A DNA stretch of 64,000 bases from Olivibacter sp. SDN3 (GCF_014334135.1 NZ_CP060497.1:744001-808000), one strand, 5' to 3'. Positions 21,603 to 31,271 are shown, counted from the stretch's first letter. A program made the numbers and translations. The notes: generated from the sequence alone by a model not told the origin.

Positions 21603-21960
21603 TAGTGGTTTATTAATTCATGCAGGCGTTTAGCATTATTCATGACTTAGACGGATGCATCGAAATTGATTCAGCAACATATTTACGCATAAGTATTTAA
21701 ATATTATTCCTATGAATCAGCTAATCCATCAGCTATTTTAGCCAAAGCACGCAAACGGTTGCATTACTGCAGATGCCGCGTTATAGCCGTTTACAACAAG
21801 GCTGACTTTCGTCATTCCATTCGATACGAACTCTTCTATGCCAATATTGCATAGTACTTCGCTAAATAAACGCAATGCACATAATACCTAAATACCAATC
21901 TTTGTAAACTTATAGACTTAAAGATTAGCGACGTATCTTCAAAAACAAGCACATATCGAA
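21603..21960. other. Divergent promoter region between the GH-D-like and GH141-like genes
   Basis: A 358-bp gene-free stretch between two genes reading outwards. Apart from the LacI-type operator at 21750-21763, I see no clear TAnnTTTG element or hairpin. Both promoters must lie here. Confidence 0.6.
21750..21763. promoter_or_regulatory. Putative LacI-family operator upstream of the GH95 operon and GH141-like gene
   Basis: CGCAAACGGTTGCA contains the near palindrome GCAAACGGTTGC centred on CG, the classic LacI-family shape. It lies 148 bp upstream of the GH-D-like gene and 198 bp upstream of the GH141-like gene. Confidence 0.55.
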
Positions 21961-24345
21961 ATGAATACACTATGCTATCGAACAACCAAATATTTACTTT
22001 GCTGTTTAATATTGGTAACCTGCACGGTTATCTGTAATGGGCAAACGAAGCAATTGTTATATGTTTCAACAACAGGTGACGACCGGAACAATGGTAGTAA
22101 AGAAGCTCCCTTTGCCAACCCCTTAGCTGCTAAAAAAGCCATAGCTGTGCTCAAAAAAAGCGGTTATACCGGAAGCATTGAATTAATTATTGAAGAAGGC
22201 ACCTATTATTTAGATCAGCCAATGCTGTTTTCCGCCGAAGAGTCCGGAGAAAGAGAGCACCCGTATATCATTCGTGCTGCCGAAGGTCATCAAGTGGTTT
22301 TCAGCGCGGGTGTTCCCCTTGATCTTTCTTGGCAAAAACATGATGAAAAAATTTGGAAAGCAGCAGTTCCTGCAGGAATATCCTTTGAAACCCTGTTTGC
22401 CAATGGCAGACAGCTCATCCGCGCCCGCTATCCCAATTACGATTTCAATATTTTACCATTTAATGGTTATTCGGCTGATGCCATCAGTCAGGAAAGGACA
22501 AAAAATTGGAAAAATCCGGTAGAGGCATATATACATGCCCTCCACTCAGGACGCTGGGGTGGTTTCCATTATAAGGTAGTTGGTCGACGCGACAATGGAA
22601 CACTTCAATTGACGGGCGGGCAACAAAATAATCGGCCCAGCCCTATGCATGAGACGTACCGTTATGTAGAAAATGTTTTTGAAGAATTGGATAGTCCGCA
22701 AGAGTGGTATCTTGATACCGCAGCCCGCACCCTTTATTACTACCCTGCTCCGGAAGAAGATCCAGGAAAGTTACATTTTGAAGTATCACAGTTAGAAAAT
22801 ATCATCACGTTGGAAGGTAGTGAACAGGATCCTATCCACGATATAATCATAGAAGGAATTCATTTTATGCATACGGCACCAACTTTTATGAAGACAGCAG
22901 AACCTTTACTTCGGAGCGACTGGACAATCTACCGTCAAGGAGCGGTGAAGATAGAGGGAGCGGAGCGATGTAAAATACGTAATGCTGATTTTAGTGCGCT
23001 TGGTGGCAACGCTATCTTTGTGAGCAAGTATAATCGTGCGATCGACATTAGCGGTAACCTTATAGAAAATATCGGTGCCGGCGCGATCAATGTTGTGGGC
23101 AGCGAAAAAGCAGTACGCTCTCCGGCGTTCCGCTATGAAGACACGGTTCCTTTGGCTGAAATGGACACCATTAGCGGACCTCAAACGATTCAATACCCAA
23201 GTGCCGTTACCATATCCGATAATCTTATACGAAACATTGGACGTATAGAAAAACAAGTAGCTGGCGTACAAATAGCTATGGCCAGCGAGATAAGTGTAAT
23301 TCATAACACCATTTACAATGTACCGCGTGCAGGCATTAACATCGGTGACGGCACCTGGGGCGGCCATTTATTGGCACACAATGATGTCTTTAAAACCGTG
23401 TTGGAAACCAGTGATCACGGTGCATTTAATTCATGGGGCAGAGATCGCTTTTGGCATCCTGACCGGGCAGCTATGGATACGATCGCAGCGCAACATCCTA
23501 CATGGGTAACTTTGGATGCCATTAAAACCACCGTTATTCGAAATAACCGTTTCCAATGCGATCATGGATGGGATATAGATCTGGACGATGGCTCTACCAA
23601 TTATGCCATATACAATAACTTATGTCTTAGCGGGGGCTTAAAGTTACGAGAAGGCTTCTTTAGAACCGTATATAACAATGTCATCGTAAATAATGGCTTT
23701 CATCCTCATGTCTGGTTTAAAAACAGTCATGACGTATTCAGAAATAACCTGGTTATGCAAGCACACCAGGACATCCAGGTGAATTATTGGGGTGATACTA
23801 TTGATTATAATCTCTATATAGATACTGCCAGCCTCCAAGAAGATAAAAAGAAGGGTATTGAAGCCCATAGTATAGTGATTGCGCCTTCCTTTATCGATCC
23901 AGCATCTGGCGATTTCCGCCTTAAAGACACCACACAGTCATACTTTACCAACTTTGATATGCATATTTTTGGAGTTACCAATCCGAGATTAAGAAAAATA
24001 GCCGAACAACCGTCAATTCCCAGATTGTTAACACAAGTAGCCAGTAACAGAAACGAAACTTTCGTGTGGGAAAAAAGTACGTTCAAAAATATTGAAACAC
24101 TGGGAGAACAGTCTGCTGCTGGGCTACCAAACATTGCCGGGGTTTTACTTATAGGTATTCCCAAAAATTCCCCATTATATAAAAGTGGGTTAAAAGTCGG
24201 AGATGTGATCGTCAACTGCGAAGGTAAACAGGTCGACAACTTTCATGAGTTATTAAGAATATTGGAGAATAGCCAGTATAAAGAATCCTTGAAAATTAGC
24301 ATCTATCGTAATCAGCAGATACAACCAGTAGAAGTACAACGCTAA
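21961..24345 (+). CDS. GH141-like right-handed beta-helix hydrolase with C-terminal PDZ domain
   Basis: A 794-residue protein with a signal peptide (cleavage near NGQTK). The N-terminal part reads like secreted beta-helix enzymes: LYVSTTGDDRNNGS, EEGTYYLDQPM, then FANGRQLIRARYPNYD and EWYLDTAARTLYYYPAPEE. This layout is known from GH141 (characterised as an alpha-L-fucosidase in RG-II loci and as a xylanase). Parallel beta-helix rungs with repeated N/I/V-rich turns run from about 290 to 600. The last 80 or so residues (about 715-794: LIGIPKNSPLYKSGLKVGD, then FHELLRILEN) form a PDZ domain with the usual carboxylate-loop context, which is not usual for GH141. It is divergent from the GH95 operon and shares an operator with it. 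The GH141 call is by recognition, not alignment. Confidence 0.65.
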   Translation: MNTLCYRTTKYLLCCLILVTCTVICNGQTKQLLYVSTTGDDRNNGSKEAPFANPLAAKKAIAVLKKSGYTGSIELIIEEGTYYLDQPMLFSAEESGEREHPYIIRAAEGHQVVFSAGVPLDLSWQKHDEKIWKAAVPAGISFETLFANGRQLIRARYPNYDFNILPFNGYSADAISQERTKNWKNPVEAYIHALHSGRWGGFHYKVVGRRDNGTLQLTGGQQNNRPSPMHETYRYVENVFEELDSPQEWYLDTAARTLYYYPAPEEDPGKLHFEVSQLENIITLEGSEQDPIHDIIIEGIHFMHTAPTFMKTAEPLLRSDWTIYRQGAVKIEGAERCKIRNADFSALGGNAIFVSKYNRAIDISGNLIENIGAGAINVVGSEKAVRSPAFRYEDTVPLAEMDTISGPQTIQYPSAVTISDNLIRNIGRIEKQVAGVQIAMASEISVIHNTIYNVPRAGINIGDGTWGGHLLAHNDVFKTVLETSDHGAFNSWGRDRFWHPDRAAMDTIAAQHPTWVTLDAIKTTVIRNNRFQCDHGWDIDLDDGSTNYAIYNNLCLSGGLKLREGFFRTVYNNVIVNNGFHPHVWFKNSHDVFRNNLVMQAHQDIQVNYWGDTIDYNLYIDTASLQEDKKKGIEAHSIVIAPSFIDPASGDFRLKDTTQSYFTNFDMHIFGVTNPRLRKIAEQPSIPRLLTQVASNRNETFVWEKSTFKNIETLGEQSAAGLPNIAGVLLIGIPKNSPLYKSGLKVGDVIVNCEGKQVDNFHELLRILENSQYKESLKISIYRNQQIQPVEVQR

Positions 24346-24399
24346 TGCAGAAAGAACTACAGCCGGTACTGGCGTGGCCCTTATCGTGTTGTTCATTTT

Positions 24400-25800
24400 T
24401 TAAGGAATTTTTACTTCTGATGTATCTGACATTAATGTAGGAACCTCGTAACCTCCAAAGTCAATATTTACCATTCCAAGAGCCTCGTTTAATGCACTTG
24501 AGTCTTTTTTATCTACTGCCGATTCGTAAAGGTAGACGTTCTTCAAATCAGGCATATTTTTTAGGGCAATTACACCCTGAGCCGTTACTTTGGTTCTTAC
24601 AAGATTGATATACTTCAAGTGTTTCAGTTTGCTGAGGTATTGCAAACCAGCATCTGAGATAGCGGTGTTACTCAGATTAATACGCAGCAGGTTGTCAAAA
24701 TTTGCTGCAACCGCTATTGCCTCATCATCTATCGATGCGTACGACAAATCTAAATAAACCAACTGCCGTTTTAACAAAACCAATTTCTCGAGCAGATCCG
24801 TGGTCACCTCTGCCGTTACAAAACTAGCCGATAAATAATTACTATTGTTAACTATTGGAAGGAGCACTACGCCCTCCTGCCTCAACTCCTCTATAACACT
24901 GGCATCGGCCTCTGGAACTTCTTGCGATAGCATTGATGATGGCTCAACCGTCTGGTCAGTTTCCACTTCTTGTTCTAGATCTAGCAGTATATCTGCAACG
25001 TCATCCTGCTGTGGAAAATCACCTACTTTCTTGTGGATATCAGCACCCGAACGTATCCACCACTCTAATAATTTAACCTCCTTTTCAGTCAACTGAGGCT
25101 TTTCTTTTGGAGGCATATGGTATTCATTCGAGACAGGCAGAAGCAACCGCCTTATCATTTCACTTTCTTCTACGTTACCCGGCACCAACGCAACACCTTC
25201 TTCACCGCCCTTCAGCATAAAATCCCGCGTGTCTAGGCGCAGCTTTCCTTTTTGTTTTTCGGAGCCATGACAGCTGTAGCATCTATTTTGCAATAAAGGT
25301 TGTACAATATCGCTATAAACCACTGCTTCCTGTACATTGGCAATTATTGGAATAGCCTCTTTTCTCTGTTCACTTTTCAGTGCGGCAGTTAAGTAATCCG
25401 AACCATGGGTTAATGTTCCGCCATAATGTCCGGCCAAGGTAATCAGTATTGCTAGCGATACGGCCATCAATTGGCGCCATATTTTTTTTAACACTACCTT
25501 GTAGATAAAGTAAAGAGTCAAGGAAACGGCAGCCACACTGATCCCCAACCATTGGTGTATATTTACTATGGTTGGGTCATAATCTTCACTTTGCGACAAC
25601 ATGTAGCCGCTTATCGACGAAAAAACTGCCCCTATAGCACCTAACAGATAGATTAATGGAATGGTTGATTGGACTATGGCAAACCGCTTATGAGAGGTAA
25701 GAAGCTGAAAAAAACATCCCAAAAGCAATATGCCAATCGGAAGATGAACCAGTACGGGATGAAGGCTACCTATAAAATCAAATACTGTTAAAACCACCAT
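24400..25800 (-). CDS. Membrane-anchored PSCyt1-type cytochrome c with DUF2231-like N-terminus and leucine-rich repeats
   Basis: A 466-residue protein. Four hydrophobic segments (about 15-35, 47-68, 84-102, 108-126) resemble DUF2231, with HPVLVHLPIG at the start. A periplasmic haem domain follows, with C174-YSC-H178 as the CxxCH site and GSEKQKGKLRLDTRDFMLKGG, the planctomycete cytochrome (PSCyt1) pattern. MPPKEKP (M229) is the likely axial Met. An acidic linker (about 260-300) leads to LRR-like repeats (about 340-430, such as LVYLDLSYASIDDE and LKYINLVRTKVTAQG). It is the last gene of the operon starting at 31036, 16 bp after the isomerase-like gene. It would pass electrons from the exported DUF1501/DUF1553 proteins to the membrane; this role is inferred. 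Confidence 0.85.
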   Translation of the reverse strand: MVVLTVFDFIGSLHPVLVHLPIGILLLGCFFQLLTSHKRFAIVQSTIPLIYLLGAIGAVFSSISGYMLSQSEDYDPTIVNIHQWLGISVAAVSLTLYFIYKVVLKKIWRQLMAVSLAILITLAGHYGGTLTHGSDYLTAALKSEQRKEAIPIIANVQEAVVYSDIVQPLLQNRCYSCHGSEKQKGKLRLDTRDFMLKGGEEGVALVPGNVEESEMIRRLLLPVSNEYHMPPKEKPQLTEKEVKLLEWWIRSGADIHKKVGDFPQQDDVADILLDLEQEVETDQTVEPSSMLSQEVPEADASVIEELRQEGVVLLPIVNNSNYLSASFVTAEVTTDLLEKLVLLKRQLVYLDLSYASIDDEAIAVAANFDNLLRINLSNTAISDAGLQYLSKLKHLKYINLVRTKVTAQGVIALKNMPDLKNVYLYESAVDKKDSSALNEALGMVNIDFGGYEVPTLMSDTSEVKIP

Positions 25801-25816
25801 GCTTTATTATTCACCT

Positions 25817-26761
25817 TTATCCATAACGTTCGCGGAGCATCTCCATCATATAAACATTAATATCCCATTGATTGGCTACCGGCTGCCTTGTATAAGGTAA
25901 GGTTGGTAGATAGTCAGGTGGTCCAAATTCGGTCAATATCGTCATCCGTTTTCCGTCTCGCTTTTTATATGCCAGCACTTTATCCCACCAAGCTAAATGT
26001 GCTTGCAAAGCCTCCTGCCATTCCGGTGCCCGTGGGTCTCCTACCTGAGGTCCTTCGGCATGCCCTACCCTTGAATGGATATGATCTACCCGTTCCAAAC
26101 ATTTATTGATGACTTCGTTCTGATTGGCCAGTAAACTTTCATGAACTACACACCAATGTGAAATATCCAAAGTTAAACGTAAATCTGGTTTTTGACTGAT
26201 AAATTGTTGGGTAACGGGAGCCGTATAAAGCATCCTACCTCGGTGCGTCTCGTGATAAATTGGAATACCACTTGTTTTTGCCTTTTCGGTAGTGTAGTCA
26301 ATAAAACGTACATTTTGTTCATAATTAAAAAAATCACTTCCCGAATGGCAGTTGATATAAATCGGTTTTTGATCGTTGTTCTGTAAAGAAGCATCTACAC
26401 TTTGTACGAATTTTTCAAAATGGTCATCCACGTCATCGCCACTACCTCCACAAAGAAAACCAACCTGTAGGTTATGCCTTTTTAAGGCAGTAAAAAGTTC
26501 TTTACGGGCTACCTCGTTATCCCCTGGCCACCAAAGCTCCACACCATCATAGCCCGCTTGTTTGGCTTGGGCACAAAAGTCTGCTATCGTTCCACCGAAG
26601 CCCCAATTGGTCGCCATAAACAGTAATTCAAATCCTGTTTGTGCAAAAACCGGCACAGGTTGGTGCTTTCCATGGGCCATCAATTTACCAAAGGGCCCCA
26701 GTAGCCCCCCAGTAGCAGCTATTGCTGTTCTTTCTAAAAATAGTCTTCTATTCAAGGACAT
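25817..26761 (-). CDS. Tat-exported sugar phosphate isomerase/epimerase-like TIM-barrel protein
   Basis: A 314-residue AP-endonuclease-2-fold (xylose isomerase-like) protein. The N-terminus is a twin-arginine signal (LNRRLFLERTAIAATGG), so it acts outside the cytoplasm, unlike true sugar-phosphate isomerases. Metal-binding candidates typical of the fold are visible: YDGVELWWPG (Glu), YHETHRGRM (Glu), LTLDISHW (Asp/His), DHIHSRVGHAEG (His) and ILTEFGPP (Glu). It lies 21 bp downstream of the DUF1501 gene and 16 bp upstream of the cytochrome gene. An isomerase or epimerase acting on free sugar in the periplasm beside two haem proteins is the main functional hint for this operon. Confidence 0.85.
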   Translation of the reverse strand: MSLNRRLFLERTAIAATGGLLGPFGKLMAHGKHQPVPVFAQTGFELLFMATNWGFGGTIADFCAQAKQAGYDGVELWWPGDNEVARKELFTALKRHNLQVGFLCGGSGDDVDDHFEKFVQSVDASLQNNDQKPIYINCHSGSDFFNYEQNVRFIDYTTEKAKTSGIPIYHETHRGRMLYTAPVTQQFISQKPDLRLTLDISHWCVVHESLLANQNEVINKCLERVDHIHSRVGHAEGPQVGDPRAPEWQEALQAHLAWWDKVLAYKKRDGKRMTILTEFGPPDYLPTLPYTRQPVANQWDINVYMMEMLRERYG

Positions 26762-26782
26762 TCTGTATTCTCTTTTAAGGGG

Positions 26783-28291
26783 TTAAGCTATAACATCATG
26801 AATTACATTTCCCGCTACGTCTGTCAATCGAAAAGGTCTACCCTGAAAAGTATAGGTAAACTGTTCATGATCGAAACCTAACTGATTTAATATAGTGGCC
26901 TGTATATCAAAAGGATCTACTTTCCCTCGAATAGCACTATAACCAATTTCATCTGTCTCCCCATAGGTAAATCCCTTTTTCACGCCTCCTCCGGCCATCC
27001 ACATCGTAAAAGCCTCTGTATGATGGTCTCTGCCGTTGTATGGATTTTTTACGCCATTTCTGTTTTCAAGCATTGGCGTGCGACCAAACTCTCCACCCCA
27101 TACTACTAGGGTATCATCTAGCAATCCCCGCTGTTTCAGATCTAAAATCAATGCGGTTATGGGCTTATCAATACTTCTGCACTTATTCTTCAAACCGATA
27201 TTGAGCGAATTTTGCGGCAGGTCTCCATGTGCATCCCAGCCCCAATCAAAGAGTTGAATAAACCTTACTCCCTTTTCAACCAGTTTTCTAGCGAGCAGTA
27301 CGTTGTTGGCAAAACACGCTTTACCGGGCTGGGTACCGTACATTTCATGAATATAGGGTGGCTCGTCTTCAATATTCATCACCTCCGGAGCGGCAATTTG
27401 CATACGGTAAGCCATTTCATATTGCGATATACGCGATAAGATCTCCGGGTCATTATAATGAGCATATTCTTGTTCATTAGCCGCATTGATTGCATCTATT
27501 GATGCCTTGCGTAAGTCACGGCCCATTCCTTCAGGATCTTTTATAAACAACACGGGATCACCTTCACTCCTACACTGCACACCCTGATAGACAGACGGCA
27601 GAAAGCCACTTCCCCATATACTTTTACCGGCATCAGGAAAACTCCCACCACTGGTAAGCACCACGAAACCCGGTAAATTCTGATTTTCTGTACCCAGACC
27701 ATAAGTCACCCAACTTCCTATACTAGGATTGCCCAAACGCGCACTGCCCGTATGCATTAACAACTGTGCGGGAGCGTGGTTAAACTGATCTGTTGTGACG
27801 GCCTTAAGAAAGGTCACCTCATCTACTATGGTAGAAAAATGAGGTAAATTGTCGCTTACCCATGCACGGCTTTCCCCATATTGGGCAAATTTCGCTTGTG
27901 GCCCCAGCATCTTGGGTACGCCGGTAATAAAGGCGAACTTCTTCCCCGCTAAAAGTGATTGCGGACAGTCTTGCCCGTCCATTTTTTCCAGCTCAGGTTT
28001 ATAGTCAAACAATTCCAACTGAGATGGCGCTCCCGCCATATGCAAATAAATAACACTCTTTGCTTTTCCCAAGAAAGGTGGTGCTTTTGGCAAGAGCGGT
28101 TTTGCCGGATCAAAAACTACCGGATTTCCCCCTTTTGGTTTACTGCCGCAGCTTCCTAAGAATGAACCGATAGCTAAAGCACCTAAACCCATTGCACTTT
28201 CTTTTATAAAGTGTCTCCGAGTAAATGCTTTAAGTTGTGCTTGCCGTGCTTCACGAACTAGCCGATGTAGGTTTAATTCATCTCTTGTCAT
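26783..28291 (-). CDS. DUF1501-family protein (sulfatase/alkaline phosphatase-like fold), Tat lipoprotein
   Basis: A 502-residue protein. It has an exact twin-arginine motif (TRRHFIK, residues 24-30) followed by a lipobox ending at C48 (SFLGSC), so it should be a Tat-exported lipoprotein. The body shows the DUF1501 layout: VIYLHMAGAPSQLELFDYKP (about 80-98), HAPAQLLMHTGSARLGNPSIGSW, FIQLFDWGWDAHGDL, LVVWGGEFGRTPM and NGRDHHTEAFTMWMAGGG. These acidic and His clusters resemble the metal site of the alkaline phosphatase superfamily. The biochemical role is not established for the family. The stop lies 21 bp before the isomerase-like gene. Confidence 0.92.
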   Translation of the reverse strand: MTRDELNLHRLVREARQAQLKAFTRRHFIKESAMGLGALAIGSFLGSCGSKPKGGNPVVFDPAKPLLPKAPPFLGKAKSVIYLHMAGAPSQLELFDYKPELEKMDGQDCPQSLLAGKKFAFITGVPKMLGPQAKFAQYGESRAWVSDNLPHFSTIVDEVTFLKAVTTDQFNHAPAQLLMHTGSARLGNPSIGSWVTYGLGTENQNLPGFVVLTSGGSFPDAGKSIWGSGFLPSVYQGVQCRSEGDPVLFIKDPEGMGRDLRKASIDAINAANEQEYAHYNDPEILSRISQYEMAYRMQIAAPEVMNIEDEPPYIHEMYGTQPGKACFANNVLLARKLVEKGVRFIQLFDWGWDAHGDLPQNSLNIGLKNKCRSIDKPITALILDLKQRGLLDDTLVVWGGEFGRTPMLENRNGVKNPYNGRDHHTEAFTMWMAGGGVKKGFTYGETDEIGYSAIRGKVDPFDIQATILNQLGFDHEQFTYTFQGRPFRLTDVAGNVIHDVIA

Positions 28292-28297
28292 AACATT

Positions 28298-31036
28298 TCA
28301 GTTCTTTGTCACCATCTCATCAAAATTAAAAAGGGTATTGGCCACAACCAACATAGCCGCAGTTTCCGCATCCCCATCGGCATCTTCACCTAACATTTCT
28401 GACACCCTCGCGGGATGTGTTTGATAATCTGCTAAAGCCTGTTCATACAAGCCACTTAAAATTTTGAGTTTAGCTGCCGGGATCGATTTATATGTCATCC
28501 AATGATACCCATTGGCTATCTGATCATGCACATTATCACCTCCTTCTTTCTGCATCCGTCTCACAAAATGTTTTGCAATATCGATATATGCCGAATCGTT
28601 GAGCGTTACCAGTGCTTGTAAAGGCGTATTTGTACGAATTCTTCGCGGACTACACACTACCCGCTGTGCACCGTCAAAAGTGATCATAGAAGGATAGGGC
28701 GCTGATCGTTTCCAGTAAGTGTATACCGCCCGTCTATACTGCTCTTCATCAGTGGCATTTACCCATTTGGCACTATTGTAGGGAGAGTTCCATATCCCTT
28801 CTGGCTGCCACGGCATCACTCCTTTCCCAAACATCTTATCACTTAAAACACCACTTGCAGAAAGGTACTGATCGCGAACCTGTTCTGCACTGAGCCTAAT
28901 TCTAGGGCCACGTGCATAGTACTTATTAAACAAATCTCTTTCTTTTAGCTCTTCACTAACTTTTGAGTCCTGCCGATAGGTCGCACTCATTACCATTGCT
29001 TTGATTAGTTTTTTCACGCTCCAATCAAAATCATGCATGAACTGCCAAGACAAATAATCCAATAATTCTTTATGCGTGGGTTCCATACCTTGCGTCCCCA
29101 TATCTTCCAATGTTTCAACGATACCTGTTCCAAAAAGCTGTTCCCATACACGATTGACCATTGTTCTCGAGAGTAAAGGGTTCCTCTTATCTGTCAACCA
29201 TTGGGCAAGACCCTTTCTATTTTTTGGCGCATCGCTGGGCATTGCATATTTAAAAGCTGAAGGTACTCCCGGCTCTACCTCTTTTCCATGCGATGTCCAC
29301 ACTCCTCGCTCAAACACAAATGTTTTACGTGATCGATTAGCAGGGTTTTCTACCATTATAGGTGTGGTATTGTATACATCAGCGTTTAAGAGCGTCCAGT
29401 AAAGGGCCTTATATTTCTGATACCCGGGCCGGTCCTTTCCAGGAAATTGAGGCGAAAAATGGAACCAGTCAAATTGTATGGTCACTTGATCGTTGTCTGT
29501 AACAGCAGGGTTTCGGTAATTGATGTAAACATCGTGGATGCCAGACTGGGCGGCAAAATCAACAGGCAAATTTCGAAAGCCTTCCCCTCCTGCCACCTTC
29601 CATTCCGCAAGCAACGGACCGTCGGGTTTATCCAAACGCAATTGCATGATTCCCCCCTGTACACTGGAGGCATACCGATATATCAACTGATCTACACCCT
29701 CTAGATCAACTTGTGCAATTCTTGCTGAACTGTTGTTCCTAAAAAAGAGTGCTATATTATTATTCCCGATCACAGCATTCGATAAGCTGTCTGTAGTGGT
29801 AGAATTGATACTGGGTTGACCAGTTTTGAGAAATTTATAAATTTCCCTTGCATGTTCAGGCGAAACATTTTCCTGTAACCAATTCGTCAGTTCCTCCAGT
29901 TTCTGCTGTTGGGTATCATCGTAATGTTTTAAAATGGGGTACTCTGCAGAAACATCTTCGTCCCTAGTATTATTAAAATAAGCCATAAATTTATAATATT
30001 CATCATGCTCAATGGGATCATAAGGATGGCTATGGCATTGCACACAAGCAAACGTTGTACTTAATAGTCCTTCCCAAGTGGTATTCACTCTGTCAATAAC
30101 TGCAGCAACTCTATATTCTTCATTGTCTGTACCCCCTTCATCGTTACTCATCGTATTCCTATGGAAAGCAGTGGCTATATACTGTTCATCTGTAGGATTT
30201 ACATAAAAATCGCCCGCAATTTGGTCAGTAATAAAATCGTTATAGGGTTTATCATTATTAAATGCTCGGATAACCCAGTCACGATATTGCCAGATATTCC
30301 TTTCGCCATCAGACTCGTAACCTTTGGTATCGGCATAACGGGCCACATCCAACCACATGGAAGCCCATTTTTCACCAAAACGAGGGGAAGCCATCAACGA
30401 GTCTACTAAAGACTCATAGGCTTTATCGGTATCAGAAGCATTTAAAAAAATATCAGCCTCTTCTTTGGATGATACCATTCCGATTAAGTCCAAACTGAGC
30501 CTTCGTAATAAGGTAGGTTTATCTGCCGTGACAGCAGGTGTTAGTTCTTCCTTTTCGAGCCTATCGTATATAAACCTATCAATATCATTAATTGCCCATC
30601 CTTTTCCTGTTTTTGGCACATCCACTTCCTCCACAGGCAAATACGCCCAATGATCCCCCCACTTCGCCCCTTGCTTTATCCATTTCTTGAAAACATCAAT
30701 TTCCTGCTTACTCAATGCTTCATGTTTATAGGGCATTCTTTCTTCCGAATCGTCTGTTAACAGTCGCTTTATAAATTCACTATCCTTGGGATTCCCTGGA
30801 ATTATTGCAGGCTTACCGCTATTGGTTTCGGCTAATGCTTCTTTATGAAAAAGCAAACTAAAACCCCCTTGTTTCTTAACGCCTCCATGGCATGAAATAC
30901 ATTTTTTATTGATAATAGGTTTAACATCAACGTTAAAGTCGATCGCTCTTTCGTTTGGTGTCAATAGCACACTTGATAGTATGATGAAAGAAAGCATTAA
31001 TAAAACCAGCAGTTTCTTATTCAGCAAAAAATTCAT
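28298..31036 (-). CDS. PSCyt1-DUF1549-DUF1553 two-haem-motif protein
   Basis: A 912-residue protein from the ATG at 31036. A GTG at 31078 would add 14 residues but precedes a poorer signal; from 31036 the protein starts with a clean hydrophobic signal (about 8-25). The first haem motif is C46-ISC-H50 (PSCyt1 domain, with GGVKKQGGFSLLF). The DUF1549 region (about 145-350) holds a second CxxCH at 331-335 (CVQCH) inside the WEGLLSTTFACVQCHSHPYD stretch. A beta-sandwich/CBM-like region lies at about 440-540. DUF1553 (about 640-880) contains NRVWEQLFGTG and LSAEQVRDQ. It is the first gene of the operon, followed after 6 bp by DUF1501. The domain order is that seen in Planctomycetes and some Bacteroidota; its function is unknown. 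Confidence 0.9.
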   Translation of the reverse strand: MNFLLNKKLLVLLMLSFIILSSVLLTPNERAIDFNVDVKPIINKKCISCHGGVKKQGGFSLLFHKEALAETNSGKPAIIPGNPKDSEFIKRLLTDDSEERMPYKHEALSKQEIDVFKKWIKQGAKWGDHWAYLPVEEVDVPKTGKGWAINDIDRFIYDRLEKEELTPAVTADKPTLLRRLSLDLIGMVSSKEEADIFLNASDTDKAYESLVDSLMASPRFGEKWASMWLDVARYADTKGYESDGERNIWQYRDWVIRAFNNDKPYNDFITDQIAGDFYVNPTDEQYIATAFHRNTMSNDEGGTDNEEYRVAAVIDRVNTTWEGLLSTTFACVQCHSHPYDPIEHDEYYKFMAYFNNTRDEDVSAEYPILKHYDDTQQQKLEELTNWLQENVSPEHAREIYKFLKTGQPSINSTTTDSLSNAVIGNNNIALFFRNNSSARIAQVDLEGVDQLIYRYASSVQGGIMQLRLDKPDGPLLAEWKVAGGEGFRNLPVDFAAQSGIHDVYINYRNPAVTDNDQVTIQFDWFHFSPQFPGKDRPGYQKYKALYWTLLNADVYNTTPIMVENPANRSRKTFVFERGVWTSHGKEVEPGVPSAFKYAMPSDAPKNRKGLAQWLTDKRNPLLSRTMVNRVWEQLFGTGIVETLEDMGTQGMEPTHKELLDYLSWQFMHDFDWSVKKLIKAMVMSATYRQDSKVSEELKERDLFNKYYARGPRIRLSAEQVRDQYLSASGVLSDKMFGKGVMPWQPEGIWNSPYNSAKWVNATDEEQYRRAVYTYWKRSAPYPSMITFDGAQRVVCSPRRIRTNTPLQALVTLNDSAYIDIAKHFVRRMQKEGGDNVHDQIANGYHWMTYKSIPAAKLKILSGLYEQALADYQTHPARVSEMLGEDADGDAETAAMLVVANTLFNFDEMVTKN

Positions 31037-31271
31037 AAACTGTAGTAGGTTTATAATAAACCGCACTTCATCAGGCACTTACTATGCCGAGCGCAGTAAC
31101 GTTCATTTGGTATCTTGATAAGCTTTGCAAACCGCAAGTGCCTATCTTCAGTGCAAGACACTTAAAACCAACACTTTTACAAGACTTCCAGCGATATTTT
31201 TATCTTTTTTTCCTTAACTTTTTACCATACATCAATTGACAGTCTACATAATGGAGGTACTTTTGTAGTGG

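Noticed and set aside
22906-23367. 153-residue minus-strand frame inside the GH141-like gene
   Set aside because: Antisense shadow of a confident secreted beta-helix protein.
31037-31078. GTG start of the DUF1553 protein at 31078
   Set aside because: The ATG at 31036 gives a clean signal peptide, and the extra 14 residues resemble nothing in the family.
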